From JAPOUP01 sp965199865 (GTDB lineage: Bacteria; Pseudomonadota; Alphaproteobacteria; Rhodobacterales; Rhodobacteraceae), in contig CBDATU010000023.1 in NCBI GenBank assembly GCA_965199865.1, forward strand, positions 62,001 to 126,000: a DNA stretch of 64,000 nt, written 5' to 3'. The position numbers and the translations under genes were made by a program. The stretch's first letter is position 1. Each line of letters opens with the position of its first letter. The notes below the pieces were generated by a model that saw only the letters and a list, made by a program, of their open reading frames with translations, had not been told where the DNA came from and made no database searches. Of this stretch, positions 7,084 through 15,195 are shown piece by piece.

Positions 7084-8584
7084 GGTCGGCCTCCCTCAGG
7101 CTGTCGTAGCGCGAGCAGTCGGCGATCGGCCGGTGGTGAAGCTGCAGGCTCCCGGGTGTCGGGATGGGCGCCGGCGCCGCCGGCTGGCGCCGCCGGGCGA
7201 GGATGTTGGGCACCACGTCGGCGTTGCGGGCGCCGGCGGCAAGCGCCTCAGCGCAGGCCGACCCGACCGCCTCCAGCCCGTCCTCCGGCACCGCCGCGGG
7301 AACCTTGACGAACTGCCGGTCGCCGTCGTCGCGACCGGTCAGCCGGGTCCGCAGGTGGTTGAGCGCCGTGGGCAGCTCCCAGTCCCTGAAAGGCGCCCCG
7401 TTGCGCAACGCGCCGGGCCTGCGCGCCAGGACCGGCACATGGTGCCACGGATCGTGGACGGTCTCACCGCGCCCGAAGCTGCGGGGATGCCCGGCCACGA
7501 TCCCACCGTCCTGGCGCACGACGATGCGATCGGCATGGGCACGCACGTCCACCGGCCGCCCGACCGCGCGGGCCGCGACGCTGTAGTGGTTGCTGTCGAA
7601 GCGCACCAGGCAGGTCTTCGAGACCGCCGCTTCGGTGGCGTGAAAGCCGTCGAACGGACCGCGATACACCAGCAGCGACGGCCGCTCCTCCCCGAACACC
7701 TGCCACACCGTCCTGCCTGCAGTCGTCGGATGCGGATGCTTTCTGGCATCCTCAATGCACCGGTCCATCAGCCATGCGTTGAGCCCGGCGTAGGACTGGC
7801 CGCGCGGGCTGCGCGCGAACAGGCGCCCGCGAAGCTCGCCCACCCGCTTCTCGACCCGCCCCTTCTCCCAACCCGCCCCGGGCGTGCACGCCACGGGCTC
7901 CACCAGATGGTGCGGGCACAGCTCGGGAAAACGACGGTTGCACGCCCGCTCCCTGCCGACAGGGACGGCCGTCACCGCCGTCTTCATGCTGTCGTGGATG
8001 CCCCGTCGGCACACCCCGCCGAAGAAGCGGAAGGCCCGATCATGCGCCTCGAATACCGTCTCCCGGCTCTCGCGCGGGAACACCTGGACCAGATACATCC
8101 GACCGTGACACAGACGCATGTGCGCCGCCTTCACCCGGGTCGTGGCACCAGACAGAACCGCATATTCGTGGCTCCAGTCGAACCGGTAAGCCTCGCCAGG
8201 CTCGAGGATCAGCGGAACATGGGCACCGGACGGCGACAGCAGGCGGTGCCGCTCACGCCACGCCCTGGCGTAACGACGCACCGCGTCATGGCCGCCCTCA
8301 TGGCCCAGTGCCGAAAGATCCCCGAAAATCTGACGCAACGAAAGCCGATCCCGACGCGCCTTCTTCCCGTTGACCGCCAGACGACGCTCAGGCCCGTCCA
8401 CCCACGGACCAGGCTTCGGCATCTGCTGGATCCTGCGTTCGTGGACGGACAACGTCCCGTCGCCCCGTACAACCTTGCGTACCGTGTTCTTCGATACCCG
8501 TAAATCGCGAGCGATCTTCCTGATCGGTACGCCCCTCACCAGGTGATCCCGACGGATCCGCGCCATCGTCTCCACAACCAGCAT
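7073..8584 (-). CDS. istA: IS21 transposase IstA
   Basis: 503 aa from ATG 8584, with GAGGGG just upstream. The N-terminus (LVRGVPIRKIARDLRVSKNTVRKVVRG) is the helix-turn-helix of IS21 transposases. The retroviral-integrase-type core contains FDWSHEYAVLSG, an HGRMYLVQVFPRESRE segment with the family's usual acidic residues, and RGIHDSMKTAV followed by EKGRVEKRVGELRGRLF. The C-terminal beta-rich region RFDSNHYSVAARAVGRPVDVRA is conserved too. Length is normal for the family. Its stop overlaps the istB start by 11 bp. It appears intact but depends on IstB, which is broken here. Confidence 0.9.
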   Translation of the reverse strand: MLVVETMARIRRDHLVRGVPIRKIARDLRVSKNTVRKVVRGDGTLSVHERRIQQMPKPGPWVDGPERRLAVNGKKARRDRLSLRQIFGDLSALGHEGGHDAVRRYARAWRERHRLLSPSGAHVPLILEPGEAYRFDWSHEYAVLSGATTRVKAAHMRLCHGRMYLVQVFPRESRETVFEAHDRAFRFFGGVCRRGIHDSMKTAVTAVPVGRERACNRRFPELCPHHLVEPVACTPGAGWEKGRVEKRVGELRGRLFARSPRGQSYAGLNAWLMDRCIEDARKHPHPTTAGRTVWQVFGEERPSLLVYRGPFDGFHATEAAVSKTCLVRFDSNHYSVAARAVGRPVDVRAHADRIVVRQDGGIVAGHPRSFGRGETVHDPWHHVPVLARRPGALRNGAPFRDWELPTALNHLRTRLTGRDDGDRQFVKVPAAVPEDGLEAVGSACAEALAAGARNADVVPNILARRRQPAAPAPIPTPGSLQLHHRPIADCSRYDSLREADHGA

Positions 8585-8827
8585 GTCCCCTCGCCTCGTC
8601 CGTCCACAGCGAGGCCGTTCATTAACATCGAACTCAGGGGGTCAGTTCTGGACGCCGATTAACCCCTTAAGGGGGTCAATATTCCACGCCGAACAACAGC
8701 ATGTGGCCGCACGCCCGCACGAATTACGCCACTTCGGCGAACATGACGCGGTTCATGTCGTGACGGTCCTTTACCTTTCGCCCGCACCCCCATGGCGGAT
8801 GGCCTGCCCTGCCTTCCTGGCCTCCGC

Positions 8828-11050
8828 TCAGAACGGCTCCATGAACATGCCCACCTCCCGTGTCGGGACGGCCCCGGTTTTGCGCCCCAGCCGTTCGTGC
8901 TGGACGCGCCACGGCGCGGGCTCCTCAACCGGCGTGGCCAGCAGCAGCCGGACGCCCGCGGCCACCTGATCCCTGTCAGCCTCCGGCACGGCCGATCCGG
9001 CACGGCCCTCGGCGAGGGCGAGGATCTCCAACCCGGTGAACGCCTGGTGCAGGCGGCGGGCGAGGGTGAGGCGCTCCAGTGGCTTCAGCCTGTCAGTCGG
9101 TTTCGCGAGTGCCCCGAGCACCTCGCCACGCTCCCTGCGGAGCTCGACCGGTTCCCTTAAGGTCCCGAAGCCAAGCGCGTCGGCCATGGCACCGGTCAGG
9201 CGCTCGAAGGGCGTTCCCCTGGCGGCCAGCGCAACGCGTGCGACCTCGCGCTCCAGTTCCGACGGAGTGACACCGTCCCTTCCGAGCCTGGCCAGACGCT
9301 CCGGCAGCTCCTCGGCCCAGCTTTTCCGGTGATCGCTCTGGTGGGACCCCGGATCGCCCTGGTACCGTGCGGCACTCTCATGCAGCGGTGAGGCGGACAT
9401 GCTTCGGACCAGATCGACGCGGATGTCAGCCTCCGCCCGCCTGCGGGCGATGTCTCCTGCCAGCCGTGCGATATCCGCTTCCGGCACGGTCCCGGACGAC
9501 GGCAGGCGTAGGGCATCGCCGATCCGCCGCTCCATGTCGCTGCCATGAATTCCCTCCGCGGGGGCGATTCTCTCGGTCAGCGCCAGGGCCAGCTGCATCA
9601 CCCGGTCGCGCAGCCGGGTGTCGTGACCGGAGCCGGCATCCCGGCTTCCCGCGCCAGCATGCGCCGGATGATGCCGGTCCTTCCGTTCGGCTTCGGCGTC
9701 CGTCTCCGAAACGTCCAGCGGATGCGACACCCCGGGTTCACGAGGACTGCCACCGGGCACGGCCAGCCGCCTTTCCCCGGAAACCGGATCGGCGGACATT
9801 ATCCCACCCTGACTGATCAGGTAGCTGCGGAACGAGGGAATCGGACAGGAAAACAGACCGCGGGCGTTTTCCTGCAATGCTCCGCGATGGACCAGATGTG
9901 TCAGGAAGCCCCTAGCGATCATGTTCTCGGGCAGCCGCCGCCCCCTGGCTCCGGGGTCGTCCTCCGGGCGGGCCTCGAGGAGGATCTGGGCCCGGATGTC
10001 GTTCTCGCCAGCTCCCTCCGGAGGGAGTGTCGCCATGATCCGGGCAATCAGCGTTTTGGCTCCTTTCATCTCCTCCGACATCAGCCTGCTATATGCATTC
10101 TCGCGGATTTCGCGCTCGCGGGTCGCCACGGCATCGCCGTCGACATCGGCCAGCCTTCCCCGGGCCGTGACCAGTGCCTCGGCCAGGGCGCGCATCCCGT
10201 TGTGCAGGTGCTGCGGCCAGCGGTCGGACGCCTCGGCGAGACGCCGCGGCCAGATCCCGTCCGCGCCTGTCCGGTCCACACGGAAGCGGTCCAGCATGAG
10301 CTCCACCGCCTCCTCCGCCTCCTCCGGGGCGAGGGCGCCGATGTCATGGATCGCCCCCTCTGCCATGCGAGGCGAGCAGGCGTTCTTGAGTACCTGATAC
10401 GAATCCCCGAGACCGGCGTAGACCGGCACGATGGGCAGGCCCAGCGTGTCCAGGTGCAGTGCGCGGAGCACGGGTCTGGCCACAGGGCGCACATCCTGGA
10501 TCTCGTCGACCATGAGGCAGACCGGACGGCGCCATTTTTTGGGCGGCATGGTTTCCCGAAGGGAGTTAAGGGTGACGCTGTCCGGAGCGGTGGAGTGTCC
10601 CGCCCGTCCGCTGGCGTCTGCCACCCCGACCCCGACACTGCCGCTCACGTCCCCAGTATGCGTCGTCCGCCAGCTTTTGCTGCTGCCGGGACTGACAGCT
10701 TCGGCAATGAGGATGGCGATCCTTGTCGGGTCCTCGAGCTCATCCACCTGAGCGATGACCGCGACGGGCGCGGAACGGCCTCTGGCCTTCCAGCGTTGCC
10801 TGAGCTCGGAAAGCACGGCCGTCTTTCCCGCCCCGGGGGCACCCTGCAGCAGCCGCGTGGGGCCCTCAATGGCCGGTTCCCCTCTCCGGACCTGCGCCAG
10901 CGTCCTTGCGCAGCGGCGCTCGATCTGGCCGATCTGCGCCTCGCGCCCGACAAAGAACAGTGCCTGGCGACGGTCCGTACGCTTTGCAAACTCCGCCAGC
11001 CCCTTAAGGTCGGGAGCCTTTCGCCTGTGAGAAAGAAGCCACCTGAACAC
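8828..11050 (-). CDS. AAA (STAND/ORC1-like) ATPase with shared C-terminal domain
   Basis: 740 aa, choosing GTG 11050 because AAGGTGGG sits 8 bp upstream. The region further upstream reads as translated non-coding sequence. Residues about 30-300 form a P-loop ATPase: FFVGREAQI entry motif, Walker A GAPGAGKT (70-77), Walker B CLMVDEIQD (about 160-170), then an RFRVD/SDRWPQHLHN region like AAA_16/ORC1-Cdc6 sensor segments. Residues about 455-740 form a helical domain (RLRDRVMQLALALTERIAP ... SPLHESAARYQG ... GVTPSELEREVARVALAARG) shared with the neighbouring gene at 11209 and a fragment at 17109. I do not recognise that domain. Such ATPases often act as regulated switches in conflict systems or transposon targeting. 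No partner effector is obvious, so function is open. Confidence 0.75.
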   Translation of the reverse strand: MFRWLLSHRRKAPDLKGLAEFAKRTDRRQALFFVGREAQIGQIERRCARTLAQVRRGEPAIEGPTRLLQGAPGAGKTAVLSELRQRWKARGRSAPVAVIAQVDELEDPTRIAILIAEAVSPGSSKSWRTTHTGDVSGSVGVGVADASGRAGHSTAPDSVTLNSLRETMPPKKWRRPVCLMVDEIQDVRPVARPVLRALHLDTLGLPIVPVYAGLGDSYQVLKNACSPRMAEGAIHDIGALAPEEAEEAVELMLDRFRVDRTGADGIWPRRLAEASDRWPQHLHNGMRALAEALVTARGRLADVDGDAVATREREIRENAYSRLMSEEMKGAKTLIARIMATLPPEGAGENDIRAQILLEARPEDDPGARGRRLPENMIARGFLTHLVHRGALQENARGLFSCPIPSFRSYLISQGGIMSADPVSGERRLAVPGGSPREPGVSHPLDVSETDAEAERKDRHHPAHAGAGSRDAGSGHDTRLRDRVMQLALALTERIAPAEGIHGSDMERRIGDALRLPSSGTVPEADIARLAGDIARRRAEADIRVDLVRSMSASPLHESAARYQGDPGSHQSDHRKSWAEELPERLARLGRDGVTPSELEREVARVALAARGTPFERLTGAMADALGFGTLREPVELRRERGEVLGALAKPTDRLKPLERLTLARRLHQAFTGLEILALAEGRAGSAVPEADRDQVAAGVRLLLATPVEEPAPWRVQHERLGRKTGAVPTREVGMFMEPF

Positions 11051-11065
11051 CGGGATAACCCACCT

Positions 11066-11085
11066 TTCTGCCAGCGCTGGCAGAA
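11066..11085. promoter_or_regulatory. 20 bp perfect palindrome before ATPase gene
   Basis: TTCTGCCAGCGCTGGCAGAA is a perfect 20 bp palindrome whose edge lies 15 bp upstream of the chosen GTG start of the AAA ATPase gene. Its position and symmetry suit an operator or an mRNA hairpin controlling translation. No other copy was noticed in the window. Confidence 0.5.
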
Positions 11086-11208
11086 TGCATCCTGCGCCCG
11101 GAATTTTCAAGCCATTACCGGGGTGCTCGCCCCGCTGTCGGAAGAGGCCATGGGCTGGCACGGCCGACCAGCACCTCCATTGACCGGATAATCCTGCCCG
11201 ACCTGCGC

Positions 11209-12378
11209 TCAGAACGGCTCGATGATGATGCCCGCCTCCCGTGTCGGGACGGCCCCGGAGTTGCGCCCCAGCTGTTCGTGGAGCCCACGCCACGGCGCGG
11301 GCTCCTCGATCCTGGTGGCCAGCAGCAGCCGGACGCCGGCTGCCACCCGCTCCCTGTCAGCCTCCGGCACGGCCGATCTGGCGCGACTCTCGGCGAGAGC
11401 GAGGATCTCGGATCCGGTGAACGTCTGGTGCAGGCGGCGGGCGAGGGTGAGGCGCGCCAGCGGCTTCTGCCTGTCAAGCGGTTCCCCGAGTGCCCTGAGC
11501 ACCTCGCCACGCTCCCTGCGGAGATCGTCCGCCGCGTTCACCGTCCCTAAGCCAAGCGCATCGGCCATGGCACCGGCCAGACGCTCGTAGGGCGTTCCCC
11601 TGGCCGCAAGCGCCACGCATGCGACCTCGCGCTCCAGTTCCGACGGCGTGACGCCATCCCTTCCGAGCCCGGCCAGGCGTTTCGGCAGCTCCTCGCCCCA
11701 GCGTTTCCGGTGATCGCTCCGGTGGGATCCCACCTCGCCGTGGTACCGCGCGGCACTCTCGTGCAGCGGTGAGGCGGACATGCTCCGCACCAGCTCAACG
11801 CGGATGTCGGCCTCCGCGCGCCTATGGGCGATCCTGGCCGCCAGCCGCACGACGTCGTTTTCCGCCACGGCTCCGGAGGACGGCAGGCACAGGGCCTCCC
11901 TGATCCGACGGTTCATGTCGCGGCCATGCACGCCCTTCGTGGGGGCGACCCGCTCGGTCAGAGCCAGGGCCAACTGCAGGACACGATCGCGCAGCTGACC
12001 GTCAGGACCGGTCGCGGCGTCCCGGTCCTTCGCGGCAGGCTGCTGCTGTTGTGGGCTGGCCGCGGTCGCCGCAATCTCCGTTCCGGTCGCACCTGGCATG
12101 CCATCCCGCTCCACCACCTCCGTCGGCCTGGCCTCATGCCGCGCCGGTTTGCCGTCCGCGGGCACGGGACCCTCCCTCCGCTCCGGCATCCCCTGCCGGA
12201 GCCAGGCCGCGATGCCCGCCCGCTCGTCGGCTCCAACGTGGCCCAGGCTGTCCGGAAGCTCTCCGGAAGTATCCGACAGGGCACTGATCTCGAGCCGGGT
12301 GTAATTCGCCGTCAGTCGCTCCATCAGGTCGCGCCGGTCGATGGAACCGGCGCGGTTTCCGCCCAGTGCCGCGATCAC
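11209..12378 (-). CDS. Paralogue of AAA ATPase C-terminal domain, 5' disrupted
   Basis: 389 codons from GTG 12378. The last ~270 residues are about two thirds identical to the C-terminus of the adjacent ATPase (SPLHESAARYHGEVGSHRSDHRKRW, GVTPSELEREVA, ARRLHQTFTG, same EPF end). The N-terminal ~100 residues are different: LMERLTANYTRLEISALSDTSGELPDS followed by a Pro/Gln-rich linker with QQQQ. That helical stretch faintly resembles effector-associated (EAD/Death-like) adaptor modules; this is weak inference. The frame is open to 12423, where IS-A copy 3 begins, and 12385-12423 is identical to IS-B DNA, so the original start has probably been lost. It lies 158 bp upstream of the ATPase gene on the same strand. 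Confidence 0.6.
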   Translation of the reverse strand: MIAALGGNRAGSIDRRDLMERLTANYTRLEISALSDTSGELPDSLGHVGADERAGIAAWLRQGMPERREGPVPADGKPARHEARPTEVVERDGMPGATGTEIAATAASPQQQQPAAKDRDAATGPDGQLRDRVLQLALALTERVAPTKGVHGRDMNRRIREALCLPSSGAVAENDVVRLAARIAHRRAEADIRVELVRSMSASPLHESAARYHGEVGSHRSDHRKRWGEELPKRLAGLGRDGVTPSELEREVACVALAARGTPYERLAGAMADALGLGTVNAADDLRRERGEVLRALGEPLDRQKPLARLTLARRLHQTFTGSEILALAESRARSAVPEADRERVAAGVRLLLATRIEEPAPWRGLHEQLGRNSGAVPTREAGIIIEPF

Positions 12379-12384
12379 CCCGGC

Positions 12385-12423
12385 CCGCTCCCGGCCGCTC
12401 CAGCCGATGTAGGCGTCCCGGGC
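12385..12423 (-). repeat. 39 bp scar of an IS-B-like element
   Basis: These 39 bases match, in reverse, the IS-B transposase segment encoding RDAYIGWSGRER (for example at 39250-39288; B2 differs at one base and B1 matches over ~34). Immediately left the sequence diverges into the paralogue gene; immediately right is the end of IS-A copy 3. It indicates that copy 3 inserted into an IS-B-like element that was later deleted apart from this stub. The DruA reading frame happens to stay open into the gene. Confidence 0.65.
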
Positions 12424-12966
12424 CTGTCACTACCACATACTTGACCGGCTCATTCCCTTCTCCGCTCCGTCCGGGCCCGTATGGCCCTGGCATGGGTTTC
12501 CGCGACGTTGAGGATGCGCAGGCCCTGCCATAGCTTCCGGGTTCCGGGCAGGGGCTGGCGCTTCGTCGGGCGGAACCCGGCGAGGCCGGCGACGAGCGTG
12601 ACGTAGCGCGCCACGCTCATGTCCGGCTCCGGCGGCGCCCTCTGGCCGATGACGCGCTCATACGCGGCGTGAATGACCACCGCCTCGACGCTTTCCGGGC
12701 TGACATGGCGGTCCGCCGGGCTGTCGGGGCTCTCCCGCGCCAGAAGCTGGAGGTCCCAGACCCGGAACGCGGTTATCGCGTCGAAGGCGAGGCATCTGCG
12801 CAGGTCGTCGGCGGCGTCGAGCCTGCGGTCCTTTATCCTCGTCCCCGTCTTCAGGGCCCTGAAGTATTCCTCAAAAAAGTGAAATGAATGCACTGATAGA
12901 TTTGACGGGGCCCGAAAACCCTGTCATACTGCCCGTGCAGGTGCTCCTCAGACTGGTGGAGTGGCA

Positions 12967-13131
12967 TGAGAACCGTGAACGCGGACGGCATGGACGGGCA
13001 GGTGATGATCCGGGAGGCGCTTCCGGTGGAGAACCGGCAGCGGATCATCCGGATCCTGGCGCAGGCCCTGGCCGCTCCGGTTCCGGCGGAGCGGGACGAT
13101 GACGGGCCTGACAGCGGCGGGTCCAGCTGAG
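12967..13131 (+). CDS. Small protein preceding serine recombinase
   Basis: 54 codons from ATG 12967 (MRTVNADGMDGQVMIREALP) to TGA 13131. It overlaps the recombinase start at 13099 by 33 bp in another frame. The sequence has one predicted amphipathic helix (ENRQRIIRILAQALAAP) and an acidic tail. The overlap suggests translational coupling, so it may be a small accessory or regulatory factor of the recombinase. No family is recognised. Confidence 0.5.
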
Positions 13132-15195
13132 GCGCCGAAGGTCCGCCCGTGCCATCTGGGCCGCAGGGCCCTCGTCTACGTCCGGCAGTCGACGCTGAAG
13201 CAGGTCGGGGAGAACCGCGAATCGACGCTCCTGCAGTACTCGCTGAAGGACCGCGCGACCGGGCTGGGCTGGGCGCCATCCATGGTCGGCGTGATCGACA
13301 GCGACCTCGGGCGGTCGGGGCGCAGCGCGGCCGGACGCCCGGGATTCGTCGAGCTGGTCGGCCAGGTCAGCCTCGGGCGGGTCGGCATGGTCCTGAGCCG
13401 GGACGTCTCGCGCCTGTCGCGCAGCCTCGCCGACTGGGGCCAGCTGCCTGACCTGTGCTGCAGGACGGACACCCTGATCGCCGACGCCGAATCAGTATAT
13501 GATCTCAACCGTCATGCGGACCGCTTTCTTCTGGGGGTGCTTGGGACGGTGTCCGAATCGGAGATCCACACGCTGCGGATGAGAATGCACGCCGGCCGGG
13601 AGGCGAAGGCGGCCAGGGGGGATCTGTCCGTGGCCCTGCCCCGCGGCTACGTCCACGCCGATGGCGGGCGCGTCGAGATGGACCCCGACGAGGAGGTCCG
13701 CGCCTGCGTGCGCCTGGTGTTCGACCTGTTCGCCGCCTGCGGCTCGCTCGCGGGCCTGCTCAGGATCCTGGCGGAGCGCGGAGTGAGGCTGCCGCACCGC
13801 TCCCGCCGCGTCGCGGAGCGCGGGCGGCTGGTCTGGAACCGGCCGAACCTCGCGACCCTTCACGGGATGCTGCGCAGCCCGGTCTACGCCGGGGCCTTCG
13901 TCTGGGGCAGGAAAGGGCCCGACGGCAGCGGCGTCCCGGGCTGGCGGTACGTGATCCGCGACCACCATACGGCCTACATCGACTGGGACGTGTATGAGCT
14001 GAACCAGAGGCAGCTTTCGGCGAACGCCTCCCTTGCCCGCACCGGCAGCCGGGGCAACCTGCTGGGCGGCCTCGTGCACTGCGGCCGCTGCGGCCGGCGG
14101 ATGGCCGTCCGCTATTCGGACAAGGGTGCCGTGCGCTACTCCTGTCCCGGCGAGGCGAGGGACTACGGCGGCGACAGGTGCCAGTCGTTTGCGGGGCGGC
14201 CGCTGCTGTCGCTGGCCGGACAGCTGGTCCTGCAGGCCCTGTCGCCGGCGTCGGTGGAGCTCTCGAGGTCGGTCGCCGCCAGCGCGGAACGGGACCGCGG
14301 GGCGCAGCACGAACTGTGGCGCCAGCGCATCGAGCGCGCCGGTCAGGAGGTCGACAGGATCTTCCGCCAGTACAACGCGGTCGAGCCGGAGAACCGCCTG
14401 GTCGCGCGCAGCATGGAGGCGCGCTACGAGGCGGCCCTCGCCGGGCGGAACGGGCTGGAGGAGGCTTACGAACGGTTCCGCGCGTCCGTGCCAGAACGGC
14501 TTCCGGAGGCGGAGTGGGAGCGGATCCGCGGCTCGGCGCGGGACATCGCCCGGCTCTGGGAGGGCGGAGCCATCGATGACGGCACGCGCGCCAGGATCCT
14601 GTCGCTCATGATGGAGCGGATCACCGTCACGCTGCGCGGCACCGGCGGGTGGCTCGACGTCAGTGTTCACTGGCATGGCGGGCATGTCGGCAGGCACGAG
14701 GTCCGTGCGCCCGTGCGGAGGCTCGGGCAGCTCGACTCCTATGATGAGCTGTGCTGGCGGGCGCTGCAGCTCGCCGGCGAGGGCCGGTCGCAGCGGGAGA
14801 TCGCCGACATCCTGAACGCCGAGGGCCATCGCCCGCCGCGGCGGGAAACCTTCAGCGTCGGGTCGGTCGCCAACCTGCTCGGAAAGTGCCGGCCGCCGCC
14901 CGCGGAGCCGCCGCGGCCGCGGCCGCCGCCCGAGGACCGCAGGCCCCACGAATGGACGGTCGTGGAGCTCGCGGAACGGCTCGGCATGCCCGTCCCGACC
15001 GTATATGGCTGGGTCTCCAGGAACACGGTCTCCGCACGCCGCGAGGGCGGGGACGGGGACGTCAGGCGGCAGCGCTGGCTGGTCTTCGCCGACGGGGCCG
15101 AACTGGAACGGCTGCGGGAGATGCGCAGGGCATCGACGGAACGGGCCAGGGCCCGGGAAAGAGCGTGGAACCGGGTCGTGGATTCCACGGACTGA
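13099..15195 (+). CDS. Large serine recombinase
   Basis: 698 aa. The resolvase-type catalytic domain (about 20-170) has RALVYVRQSTLKQV with nucleophile S31, and VLSRDVSRLSRSLADW. A recombinase domain follows (about 190-310, ending LRSPVYAGAFVWGR), then a zinc ribbon (HCGRCGRRM ... YSCPG ... DRCQSF), then a helical region. Near the C-terminus are two DNA-binding motifs: SQREIADILNAEGH and an excisionase-like HTH WTVVELAERLGMPVPTVYGWVSR. Large serine recombinases integrate and excise DNA at short att sites with 2 bp crossovers. Sitting inside an IS with a clean junction, it presumably moves the 2354 bp element. The gene looks intact. Confidence 0.92.
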   Translation: MTGLTAAGPAEAPKVRPCHLGRRALVYVRQSTLKQVGENRESTLLQYSLKDRATGLGWAPSMVGVIDSDLGRSGRSAAGRPGFVELVGQVSLGRVGMVLSRDVSRLSRSLADWGQLPDLCCRTDTLIADAESVYDLNRHADRFLLGVLGTVSESEIHTLRMRMHAGREAKAARGDLSVALPRGYVHADGGRVEMDPDEEVRACVRLVFDLFAACGSLAGLLRILAERGVRLPHRSRRVAERGRLVWNRPNLATLHGMLRSPVYAGAFVWGRKGPDGSGVPGWRYVIRDHHTAYIDWDVYELNQRQLSANASLARTGSRGNLLGGLVHCGRCGRRMAVRYSDKGAVRYSCPGEARDYGGDRCQSFAGRPLLSLAGQLVLQALSPASVELSRSVAASAERDRGAQHELWRQRIERAGQEVDRIFRQYNAVEPENRLVARSMEARYEAALAGRNGLEEAYERFRASVPERLPEAEWERIRGSARDIARLWEGGAIDDGTRARILSLMMERITVTLRGTGGWLDVSVHWHGGHVGRHEVRAPVRRLGQLDSYDELCWRALQLAGEGRSQREIADILNAEGHRPPRRETFSVGSVANLLGKCRPPPAEPPRPRPPPEDRRPHEWTVVELAERLGMPVPTVYGWVSRNTVSARREGGDGDVRRQRWLVFADGAELERLREMRRASTERARARERAWNRVVDSTD

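Larger units (their letters stand above)
6157..8698 (-). mobile_element. IS21-family element
   Basis: About 2.54 kb carrying istA and istB on the minus strand. Both ends carry the multi-part terminal repeats typical of IS21. The left reads TGTCAATCGGCGTTGAAAT... then ATCGGCGTCCAAAACTG. The right, reading inward, has TGTTGTTCGGCGTGGAATAT... then AATCGGCGTCCAGAACTGAC. No matching target duplication is seen (left flank AGCTTCAG, right flank GCATGTGG), so one side has probably been rearranged after insertion. The istB frameshift makes it non-autonomous. Confidence 0.85.
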
